DNA of 55,572 nt from Endozoicomonadaceae bacterium. GTDB taxonomy: Bacteria > Pseudomonadota > Gammaproteobacteria > Pseudomonadales > Endozoicomonadaceae. This document shows, in pieces, positions 1-7,445 of the stretch. The stretch is from positions 1 through 55,572 of the forward strand of contig JAGLCE010000084.1 in assembly GCA_023146365.1 (NCBI GenBank). Reading direction: 5' to 3'. A model generated the notes under the pieces. It saw nothing but the letters and a program-made list of their open reading frames with translations, was not told where the DNA came from and did not search any database. The stretch's first letter is position 1. Each line of letters opens with the position of its first letter. Both the position numbers and the translations under genes were made by a program.

Positions 1-107
1 AAGCACTAGGTCATATTGCACCTACTCAATCCCTAAAAGACTGGGCGATACAACAGCCTGAAATATTCACTCGATGCGTTTATAATCAGGTGAGACCCGA
101 CAAGTAG
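1..107 (+). CDS. C-terminal end of an IS481-family transposase (partial)
   Basis: An open frame enters from the left edge and stops at TAG 105-107. It gives about 34 residues ending in KDWAIQQPEIFTRCVYNQ plus a short basic tail. A Leu-Gly-His segment, then KDW, a short gap, a Pro-x-x-Phe and a Tyr-Asn near the end match my recollection of the extreme C-terminus of IS481-type DDE integrases. The catalytic core lies outside the window, so intactness cannot be judged. An IS481-type N-terminal remnant is also found at 31283-31768. The frame ends 20 bp before the convergent gcvP stop. Confidence 0.5.
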   Translation, partial: ALGHIAPTQSLKDWAIQQPEIFTRCVYNQVRPDK

Positions 108-126
108 TGCTTATTTTTGATAGTGC

Positions 127-3012
127 TTAGCTCTCTACCGATGGACAGCTGCACATCAGATGGCGGTCGCCGTAAACGTTGTCGACACGGTTGACCGACG
201 GCCAAAACTTTCTACGTGCAACACTGGGTACCGGATATGCCGCTTCTTTACGAGTGTAGGGACGATCCCACTCGTCATCCATAATATCCGCTAGCGTATG
301 AGGCGCTCTTACCAGCATGTTGTTTTCAGCATCCAGCTCGTTATTTTCAACACGAGCGATTTCGCGACGGATCTGCACCATCGCTTCGATGAAGCGATCC
401 AACTCGACCTTAGATTCACTTTCTGTCGGTTCAATCATCAGCGTACCGACAACAGGGAAGCTCATGGTGGGCGCATGAAAACCGAAGTCGATCAAGCGTT
501 TGGCAATATCTTCCTCGCTGATGCCACTGGTAACCTTCAGCGGACGGATATCAATGATGCATTCGTGCGCGACACGACCATTACGGCCGGTGTACAGAAC
601 GGGATAGTATTCAGCCAATTTCTTCGCTAGGTAGTTGGCATTCATGATGGCAACAGCGGTTGATTTACGAATGCCTTCACTACCCATCATACGGATGTAA
701 GCCCACGAAACCGGCAGGATAGACACAGAACCCCAAGGAGCCGCACTGATAGCTGTATTTTCAAGGTTTGGTCCGTCCAACTTAACGACGCTATGGTTGG
801 CAACAAACGGAATCAGATGCTGCTTGATGCCGATCGGTCCCATACCCGGACCACCGCCACCGTGAGGAATGCATAAGGTCTTGTGCAAATTCCAGTGGAA
901 AATATCTGCGCCTATTTCTGCTGGCATGGAGATCCCTATTTGACCATTCATATTGGCGCCATCCATGTAAACCTGGCCTCCGTTGACATGAATGATATTG
1001 CAGATTTCCTGGATATCTTCCTCGTAAACACCGTGAGTAGAAGGGTAAGTGATCATCATCGCCGCCAACTTATTCTGCATATCTTCCGCTTTCTGCTTCA
1101 GATCAGCGACGTTGACGTTGCCATTCTCATCACAGGCAATCACGATAACCTTCATTCCTGCCATCACAGCAGACGCCGGGTTAGTGCCATGTGCAGACGA
1201 TGGAATCAGGCAGATGTTACGGTGGCTTTCATCACGGTTTTCAAGGTAGTTACGGATCGCCATCAGGCCCGCATACTCACCCTGAGCGCCAGAGTTCGGT
1301 TGCATACTGATCGCATCAAAACCGGTAATAATTTTCAGGTAATCTTCCAGTTCACGAATCATCTTGCGGGTGCCCTCTGATTGAGAGAGCGGCACAAATG
1401 GGTGCATACGACCCAGCTCAGGCCAAGTCACCGGCAACATTTCGGTAGTGGCGTTGAGCTTCATGGTGCAGGAGCCCAGCGGAATCATGGAATGATTCAG
1501 GGATAGGTCTCGGTCTTCTAGACGCTTGATATAGCGTAGCATTTCGGTTTCAGAGTGATAACGGTTGAACACAGGGTGGGTTAGGATCGTATCATTACGA
1601 ATTAGCTCTGCCGGAATAGATGTGAAACCTTTTCTAATGATCTGGCTATCCAATGCATCAACGCTCAGACCATGACCGTCACCCAACACGATATTCCACA
1701 GACAGAGGATATCCTCACGAGTTGTACATTCATCCAGGCTGATACTCAGACGGTTGTCTTCAAATATCCGCAGGTTGACTTTGCGGGCATTGGCACGGCT
1801 CAGAATGGCCTGCTTATCTTTCACTTGAAAGGTTATCGTGTCAAACCAAGCGGTATTCTGTAACGCTACACCTTGCTCTTTCAGGCCAACAGCCAAAATA
1901 TCAGTCAGTCGATGGATACGGCTGGCAATGTTTTTCAGCCCTTCCGGGCCATGATAAACCGCATAGAAGGACGCCATGTTAGCCAGCAATACTTGAGCAG
2001 TACAGATGTTACTGGTCGCTTTCTCACGACGGATATGCTGTTCACGAGTCTGCATGGCCAAGCGGTAGCTCTTGTTGCCACGCTGATCGATGGATACCCC
2101 AATGACACGACCCGGCAGGGAGCGCTTGTACTTTTTACGGATGGCGAAAAATGCTGCGTGCGGACCGCCGTAGCCCATAGGAACACCAAAGCGTTGAGCA
2201 CTGCCAAGTGTCACATCAGCTCCCAGAAAGCCTGGGGATTTCATCAAAACCAGACTCATGATGTCTGCCACAACAGAGACAACGGTCTTTTGCTTTTTCA
2301 ATGCTTCAATCAGACTTTGTAGGTGAGTGATCTGACCATACGTGTTCGAATAGGCAAGCAAAGCACCGAAGCTGTCATGCTTGACCGCATCAGCGGCAGG
2401 ACCAAGGATCAGATCCAGATTAAAGCCTTTGGCTCGTGTTTTCACTACATCAATGGTTTGAGGGTGGCAGCTTTCATCAATATAGAAGAGGTTACTCTTC
2501 TTGTTCTTGGAGACGCGCCGAGCCAGAGCCAGCGCTTCACCAGCAGCTGTTGCCTCATCCAATAAAGAGGCGCTGGCCATATTTAGACCGGTCAGATCCA
2601 TGATCAAGTGCTGGAAGTTCAGCAAGGCTTCCAGACGACCTTGGGAAATTTCCGACTGGTAGGGAGTGTAGGCGGTATACCAGCCAGGATTTTCCATGAC
2701 ATTGCGCAAAATGACCGTAGGGGTCAAGGTATCGTGGTACCCCATACCAATGAAACTACGGTATGACTGGTTCTGGGACAAAATCGCCTTCAAATAGGAG
2801 AGGGTTTCCGCCTCAGTATGAGCTTCACCCACCGCTGGCGCTTCAGCCTGCAGAATACTTTCAGGCACGGTGTTATCGAACAGCTCTTCCAGGGAGCCCA
2901 AGCCGAGTTCTGCCAGCATTGCCACCGTATCCTGTTCACTAGGACCGATATGACGACCAATAAATTCATTTTTATTTTCCAGCGCCTTCAGAGACGCATA
3001 TTCAACAGTCAT
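127..3012 (-). CDS. gcvP: Glycine dehydrogenase (decarboxylating), P protein
   Basis: This is the full-length single-chain P protein (961 aa, the usual size for gammaproteobacteria). It decarboxylates glycine with PLP and passes the aminomethyl group to the lipoyl arm of GcvH. The N-terminal half (residues 17-440) carries the FIGRHIGPS opening typical of the family. The C-terminal catalytic half includes the Gly-rich PHGGGGPGMGPIG stretch at 716-728, preceded by Leu-His-Lys, so Lys711 is the expected PLP lysine. It is the third gene of gcvT-gcvH-gcvP, 190 bp after gcvH. That gap is wide for an operon and could hold its own promoter or an mRNA-processing site, but none is obvious. The ATG at 3012 gives the family N-terminus. 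No truncation is seen. Confidence 0.97.
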   Translation of the reverse strand: MTVEYASLKALENKNEFIGRHIGPSEQDTVAMLAELGLGSLEELFDNTVPESILQAEAPAVGEAHTEAETLSYLKAILSQNQSYRSFIGMGYHDTLTPTVILRNVMENPGWYTAYTPYQSEISQGRLEALLNFQHLIMDLTGLNMASASLLDEATAAGEALALARRVSKNKKSNLFYIDESCHPQTIDVVKTRAKGFNLDLILGPAADAVKHDSFGALLAYSNTYGQITHLQSLIEALKKQKTVVSVVADIMSLVLMKSPGFLGADVTLGSAQRFGVPMGYGGPHAAFFAIRKKYKRSLPGRVIGVSIDQRGNKSYRLAMQTREQHIRREKATSNICTAQVLLANMASFYAVYHGPEGLKNIASRIHRLTDILAVGLKEQGVALQNTAWFDTITFQVKDKQAILSRANARKVNLRIFEDNRLSISLDECTTREDILCLWNIVLGDGHGLSVDALDSQIIRKGFTSIPAELIRNDTILTHPVFNRYHSETEMLRYIKRLEDRDLSLNHSMIPLGSCTMKLNATTEMLPVTWPELGRMHPFVPLSQSEGTRKMIRELEDYLKIITGFDAISMQPNSGAQGEYAGLMAIRNYLENRDESHRNICLIPSSAHGTNPASAVMAGMKVIVIACDENGNVNVADLKQKAEDMQNKLAAMMITYPSTHGVYEEDIQEICNIIHVNGGQVYMDGANMNGQIGISMPAEIGADIFHWNLHKTLCIPHGGGGPGMGPIGIKQHLIPFVANHSVVKLDGPNLENTAISAAPWGSVSILPVSWAYIRMMGSEGIRKSTAVAIMNANYLAKKLAEYYPVLYTGRNGRVAHECIIDIRPLKVTSGISEEDIAKRLIDFGFHAPTMSFPVVGTLMIEPTESESKVELDRFIEAMVQIRREIARVENNELDAENNMLVRAPHTLADIMDDEWDRPYTRKEAAYPVPSVARRKFWPSVNRVDNVYGDRHLMCSCPSVES

Positions 3013-3202
3013 TGTTACGTTTCAGCCAAAAATACCTTAAGCAACAAAGCCTAGACCAGCGTCGGGGCTTCGAATATCGACCTGTCAATCACTGTCACTC
3101 ATCCCGATGAAGAACTACCCTACAGGCAGATTATACTTGTCATCATAATTCAGCGGCCTGGCCATCAGGCTACACAACGCAACTAGATGAGACGTCTGCC
3201 TC

Positions 3203-3595
3203 TTACTCTTTAAACTCACACAGTTCTGCGTAAGTATTCGCATCCATCAGATCGGATAGCTCATTTTTTTCGATCAGTTTCATGCGAAAGAACCAGCCTT
3301 CGCCGTAAGGCTCGGAGTTCACATATTCTGGAGTGTCGTTCAGCGTTTCGTTCACGGCAATCACTTCACCGGATAGCGGTGCATAGATATCGGAAGCCGC
3401 TTTAACAGATTCAATAACACCGGTTTCATCACCAATGATCACTTCAGTGCCTACTTCAGGCAGCTCAACAAACACGATATCACCGAGCGCTGCCTGGGCA
3501 TGATCAGTAACACCGATAGTGACGATGTTATCTTCTTCCACACGGATCCATTCATGCGATGATGCATAACACAATTCAGACGGAATATCGCTCAT
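3203..3595 (-). CDS. gcvH: Glycine cleavage system H protein
   Basis: GcvH is the small lipoyl carrier of the glycine cleavage complex (130 aa, normal length). It shuttles the aminomethyl group from GcvP to GcvT in the cytoplasm. The lipoylation motif GVIESVKAASD is present, placing the modified lysine at residue 65, and the surrounding hammerhead fold sequence (HEWIRVE near the N-terminus, YAPLSGEV after the lysine) is intact. A strong Shine-Dalgarno (GGAGGG) lies about 7 bases before the ATG at 3595. It sits 49 bp downstream of gcvT and is surely co-transcribed with it. Lipoylation enzymes are not encoded in this window. Confidence 0.97.
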   Translation of the reverse strand: MSDIPSELCYASSHEWIRVEEDNIVTIGVTDHAQAALGDIVFVELPEVGTEVIIGDETGVIESVKAASDIYAPLSGEVIAVNETLNDTPEYVNSEPYGEGWFFRMKLIEKNELSDLMDANTYAELCEFKE

Positions 3596-3644
3596 TCATC
3601 CAACCCTCCAGCATTGACATGACAAAGCTCGAATCGCCAAGGTG

Positions 3645-4730
3645 TCAGTCGAAAACTTTCCTACCGTTACGAACAAAACTGGCCTTGACCACCTTCACCG
3701 GCAGAGTTTTCCCACGCACTTCAACCATCGCTTCACTGCCGGTATCAGCGGGCACTCGTGCCATGGCAATGGCATGCCCCAACGTGGGTGAGAAGGTACC
3801 ACTAGTGGTCACACCTTCTCCAACACCTTCAATAATAACCTTCTGACCAGGACGGAGTACACCACGTTGCTCCAGCACCAAGCCGACGAGGCGGTCATAC
3901 TGGCCTTCTGCACGAATGGCTTCCAAAGCAGAGCGGCCGATAAAATCACGACTTTTCGGCTCCCAAGCCACACTCCAACCCATATTAGCAGACAGCGGAC
4001 TGACGCTTTCATCCATATCAGAACCGTACAGGTTCATACCCGCTTCCAAACGCAGGGTATCACGGGAGCCGAGGCCGGCCGGACGAACGCCAGCTTTCAG
4101 CAAGGCTTTCCAGAAACCTGCGATTTCACTCTCTGGAATCATCACTTCCAGGCCATCTTCACCGGTATAACCTGTTCTAGCGATGAACCAGCCTTCCATG
4201 TCCAGTCCCTGAAAGACCTTCAACGCACGAATCACTTCAGCCTTCGCTGCAGATACTGCGATGGCACTCTTTTCACGGGCATGCGGCCCCTGAACAGCAA
4301 TGATGCCCAATTCCGGTCGTTCAACCAACGCTACGTCAAAGCGAGTCGCCTGTTTGGCCATCCATTCAAGATCTTTTTCACGCGTTGCACAGTTAACAAC
4401 GATTCGATACCCATTATCCATGCTATAGACGATCAGGTCGTCGATCACGCCCCCGCTAGCATTAAGCATGCCACTGTACAGAGCTTTCCCTGGGAAGGAG
4501 AGTTTGTCGACATCGTTGGCAAGAAGGTAATGCAGAAACTCTCTAGAATCCAAACCTGTAATGTCAATGATCGTCATGTGAGAAACATCAAACATACCGG
4601 CGTTTTGACGTACTGCATGGTGCTCTTCAATCTGAGAACCGTAGTGAAGAGGCATATCCCAACCACCAAAGTCAACGAGCTTGCCGTCGGACTGCTGATG
4701 CGCTGCGTACAATATCGTTTTCTTGCCCAT
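3645..4730 (-). CDS. gcvT: Aminomethyltransferase, T protein of glycine cleavage
   Basis: GcvT transfers the methylene group from aminomethyl-lipoyl GcvH to tetrahydrofolate and releases ammonia. The ATG at 4730 gives 361 aa. An in-frame upstream start at 4766 would add 12 residues not seen in the family, and only the 4730 start has a purine-rich AAGAAGAAAG just upstream. Recognisable blocks are FGGWDMPLHYGSQ near the N-terminus, MFDVSHM around residue 50, the folate-binding core with GYTGEDGLE, and a C-terminal barrel ending VRNGRKVF. It is the first gene of the operon. I looked for a glycine riboswitch between 4731 and 5100 and saw none of its conserved core. Confidence 0.96.
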   Translation of the reverse strand: MGKKTILYAAHQQSDGKLVDFGGWDMPLHYGSQIEEHHAVRQNAGMFDVSHMTIIDITGLDSREFLHYLLANDVDKLSFPGKALYSGMLNASGGVIDDLIVYSMDNGYRIVVNCATREKDLEWMAKQATRFDVALVERPELGIIAVQGPHAREKSAIAVSAAKAEVIRALKVFQGLDMEGWFIARTGYTGEDGLEVMIPESEIAGFWKALLKAGVRPAGLGSRDTLRLEAGMNLYGSDMDESVSPLSANMGWSVAWEPKSRDFIGRSALEAIRAEGQYDRLVGLVLEQRGVLRPGQKVIIEGVGEGVTTSGTFSPTLGHAIAMARVPADTGSEAMVEVRGKTLPVKVVKASFVRNGRKVFD

Positions 4731-4958
4731 GTTCTTTCTTCTTATTACCCCAAAACCTTGCCCCAAAACTTGAAAATAGTGACAGGGATCTCCTTGTCAG
4801 TAAGGGCTCCCATTCAGTTAGCAGTCTTGGTGGGACTGACATTCTAACCATTTGCTTTACTAAGAAACAACCTCACAGGTCAAAACCCTATGACTTTTTT
4901 TGACAGGAAACACCAAGCGTACCGTAACGATGTTTGAAAAACTTGTTGGAAACCATTC

Positions 4959-5129
4959 TCATTCCCACGTTCTGCGTGGGAATGCATATTTGACTCTCCA
5001 CTGCGTGAAAACCTCCAGTAAACCTGGCTGCTCCGCCTAACTCTCCACATTGGAATAACACCTATACTCAGCCTTACCCACATAGCCACGTTTTACAGGA
5101 TTTTGATGAATATAATTTATTTTTTGTCT
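4959..5129 (-). pseudogene. Remnant of a REP-associated tyrosine transposase (RAYT), C-terminal part
   Basis: Read on the minus strand, this stretch encodes INYIHQNPVKRGYV followed by a glycine-to-serine stretch, an in-frame TAG at 5037-5039, then PGLLEVF and a few more residues. The YIHxNPVKRG block and the downstream GLLEV block are hallmarks of the C-terminus of Y1/TnpA-REP transposases. The HUH and catalytic tyrosine regions are missing and the frame is broken, so this is a relic. Its 3' end runs straight into the inverted repeat at 4960-4984, the usual arrangement of RAYT genes and their REP hairpins. Confidence 0.7.
4960..4984. repeat. REP-like perfect hairpin
   Basis: CATTCCCACG and CGTGGGAATG form a perfect 10-bp inverted repeat around a 5-base loop. 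A diverged copy lies at 35531-35552. It abuts the RAYT remnant, consistent with a REP sequence once mobilised by that enzyme. It could also fold in transcripts entering from either side. Confidence 0.75.
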
Positions 5130-5133
5130 CATC

Positions 5134-5235
5134 GAGACCTCAGCATAACCAACGACTTTAGCTTCGCCCATTAAACTTTCCTCATTTTGTCACCCATTAC
5201 GAAACTCACTGAGGCATTTAGCACCAAATAGATCC
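5134..5235. repeat. Dispersed intergenic repeat fragment (matches 17161-17260)
   Basis: The stretch GAGACCTCAGCATAACC, followed by an ACTTTAGC block and a CCCATTAC block and ending GGCATTTA, reappears in diverged form at 17161-17260. The first 17 bases also match, inverted, the end of the repeat at 35153-35320 and that at 37119-37187. No coding function is visible. It is probably an old insertion-sequence scar. Confidence 0.5.
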
Positions 5236-5308
5236 ACAAACAATAATCAAAAGCCGAAAATTCCACCTGCTTGGATTCGGCAACATAAAGAAGAGATTAT
5301 AAGTATCT

Positions 5309-5335
5309 TTGTAAATCAAATATATATACTATAAT
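5309..5335 (+). promoter_or_regulatory. Putative sigma-70 promoter of the lysine-rich orphan gene
   Basis: A perfect TATAAT lies at 5330-5335, with a weak TTGTAA at 5309-5314 (15-bp spacing, short). The predicted transcript would have a leader of about 95 bases before the ATG at 5437. The whole region is very AT-rich, so chance matches are likely. Confidence 0.35.
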
Positions 5336-5436
5336 GCCATATTATTATAAATATTTGTCAACATAAATTATTGATAATATACAACTATTATTATAAACAA
5401 CAGAGTCTGACTGAGATAAAGATAAAAGGATTCCCT

Positions 5437-6693
5437 ATGACTATCAACAGCATCACAAGTGGCATGATCAATATCGCATCGCAAGGAATAAAAAAAGCAT
5501 TACAAGAAATAAAAAAAGCGAAAAATAAAGACAAGTACACATTATCAGATACAAACAAGGATGTTTTACTAAAAAAGCCTGACACTTATAAGAAAAGATC
5601 CTTATCAGAAATGAAAATAGATAAATATGAATCATCAGAAAAGCCAATGACGCTAGATAATATCTACAAAGAAAAAGGCTCAAAAGGAGTGACTGACCAT
5701 TTAATTAACGAACTCAAACAATTAACTCCAGAATTAACTAATTCAGTAAACCCCGAGAATAAGCAAGACACACTGGAAAATCAATCTATAAAAAAACATC
5801 TAAACAGTCAGCTAGAAAAAGAAATAAACAAGGAAATAGATTCACTCATCGAAAAAACGCAATTAGAAGAGCTAAGCACAAACGCAACATTCGACTCTTC
5901 ATTTGAACGACACAAATTATTTAATCCCCTAATTAAACTTAGAGACGGTCTTCAAAAAGATCACAATCTAGACGTTTTTACCGATCAACTCAGCAATCAA
6001 GCTCAAAAATCTTTTCTTGGGATGGATTATAACGCAAGGGCTAAGATTGTAGAAGAGGTCGTAGGTTCAGAAAACATTGACGCAGATGCTTTATCCAAAG
6101 CGACAGAGAATAATTACAACAGAAATTATGGTCACTTTCCTGACACTCTGCCGACCAGTAGCAAAGATGAACTCGCAAACGCAATAACAACACTTAGTCT
6201 TAGCGAAATACGTGAAGATATACTAGGTAACAAATCAAATCTTAAAAAAAGAAAACAGCCCATAAAAAAAACGCCAGATCAAAATAAAAAAGAGCTATCT
6301 ACATTAAAAACAAAAATAGGAAAACTTACTAAATCTGGCGCGCTAGACACTGATAAGCTAGAAACAAAATATCAGAAACTGAAAACTGAAAACCATGCTA
6401 AAAATGCCGCAGAATCAAAAACAGAACTACAAACTCAGAATTATATTGGAAAACTAACATTACAAGCTGTTCGTGAAAAACTGGGGGAAGAGCAGTCAAA
6501 AATAGACATTGATGACAGATGGAGCACCATAAAAACAGAATTTGATAGTAAGCTAGAATCGGCAAGAGACGAGGCAATAAAAATAATACAGGCCCATCAA
6601 GACAAGACAGCACCTCCCCCTACAGATACAACAAACGATAGTTCACAATCCCAACCTTATGTAGCAAGCAAAAATGAAGGTACGAATCTGTAA
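5437..6693 (+). CDS. Lysine-rich hypothetical protein, probable coiled coil
   Basis: I do not recognise this 418-aa protein. The ATG at 5437 is chosen over an upstream in-frame start (5371) because a good AAAGGA lies 6 bases before it. The sequence is hydrophilic, rich in Lys, Glu, Asn and Thr, with no membrane segment or signal peptide. Several stretches have heptad-like spacing (roughly residues 10-60, 75-150 and 265-380), and the C-terminal 25 residues are Pro/Thr/Ser-rich and probably disordered. The gene is far more AT-rich than its neighbours and stands alone between IS debris on both sides, which suggests transfer. A secreted effector is one possibility, but nothing in the sequence proves secretion. 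Confidence 0.6.
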   Translation: MTINSITSGMINIASQGIKKALQEIKKAKNKDKYTLSDTNKDVLLKKPDTYKKRSLSEMKIDKYESSEKPMTLDNIYKEKGSKGVTDHLINELKQLTPELTNSVNPENKQDTLENQSIKKHLNSQLEKEINKEIDSLIEKTQLEELSTNATFDSSFERHKLFNPLIKLRDGLQKDHNLDVFTDQLSNQAQKSFLGMDYNARAKIVEEVVGSENIDADALSKATENNYNRNYGHFPDTLPTSSKDELANAITTLSLSEIREDILGNKSNLKKRKQPIKKTPDQNKKELSTLKTKIGKLTKSGALDTDKLETKYQKLKTENHAKNAAESKTELQTQNYIGKLTLQAVREKLGEEQSKIDIDDRWSTIKTEFDSKLESARDEAIKIIQAHQDKTAPPPTDTTNDSSQSQPYVASKNEGTNL

Positions 6694-6774
6694 ATTAGAT
6701 TGCGTATCTGCTTATCATTAACCCCGACGGGACGATAACTTTCAAGATAGATGTCGCCCATTACAGCCACACGT

Positions 6775-7032
6775 CCCATCACTTAGGTTTCACGTTAACA
6801 AACCAATCATTAAGCGAATGAGCTTTACTGCTAGCCCTTAATCGCTATAACACACGGAAAGTTGTTGCTCCAACGCTGCCCAGCTTATCGTTCTTCCCAA
6901 TTTGGGCGCATTTTCATCTATTTTTCGTCCAGAACATGTGGTCATAGCTTAACAAATACGGCTGGAAACACCGCTCCAGAAATGAAATTTTATTTTAATA
7001 ATCAGTCTGTTTCGAGTTTTTCAGGGCCCACT
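6775..7032 (+). repeat. Dispersed transposase-derived repeat B, copy 1
   Basis: CCCATCA, then ACAAACCAATCA, CTTTACTGCTAG, CACGGAAAGT, GTTGTT and CAGCTTATCG recur in the same order at 46308-46428 and, inverted, at 31881-32003. The last block GAGTTTTTCAGGGCC is shared only with the 46 kb copy. On the minus strand of this copy short open stretches read like the C-terminal part of a transposase (RLRASSKAHSLND), but stops interrupt them. Apart from the tRNA gene, nothing else is visible in 6694-7445. Confidence 0.6.
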
Positions 7033-7094
7033 AATTAGACCCTCCTTGAATGACACCACTTTAAATACGCTTTTCAATCATCATTCTGGATTGC

Positions 7095-7180
7095 TGGTGC
7101 CGAGAGCGAGATTCGAACTCGCACGTCCGTTGGACACTGCCACCTGAAGACAGCGTGTCTACCAATTCCACCACCTCGGC
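7095..7180 (-). tRNA. tRNA-Leu(CAG)
   Basis: The minus strand folds into a complete class II tRNA of 86 nt with encoded CCA (7095-7097). The acceptor stem is GCCGAGG paired with TCTCGGC (one G-T), with discriminator A. The anticodon stem is CTGTC/GGCAG with loop TTCAGGT, giving anticodon CAG, which reads CUG leucine codons. There is a long variable arm, and the T arm is GCGAG-TTCGAAT-CTCGC. It is isolated, with no integrase or phage genes next to it. Confidence 0.96.
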
Positions 7181-7445
7181 AAAACCCAGTTCTTACTCCC
7201 AACAAGTGCGGCGCATGATAGAGAGTAGGTTTTTAAGTGTCAACTCTCGAAAGGTTATTTTTTTTGCGAGTTTCGACAAATACGATAAAAGAAAGGTAAA
7301 TGATGAAGGCAGTCCGGTATGCGGCACTGGATCTTGTCAATCTCGGGGTGTTGCGCCGAGGCTAGGTCGTGCCATATGGCGCTGATCGTCGCAAATCGTT
7401 ATCCTTACTGCATATTCAAGCGATTACCAGGATGTGCGCCGCTCC

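Noticed and set aside
883..1380. Long plus-strand open frames across gcvP, and similar frames antisense to gcvT, pta, dbpA and glpX
   Set aside because: They are mirror frames of strongly conserved genes and have no independent support.
4731..5100. Possible glycine riboswitch upstream of gcvT
   Set aside because: Glycine riboswitches are common here, but the minus strand lacks the conserved GGAGAG/GCCGAAGG-type core and the tandem aptamer layout. Only short local hairpins are seen.
7155..7385. Open frame overlapping tRNA-Leu
   Set aside because: Its first bases lie inside the tRNA gene on the other strand and the product is basic and featureless.
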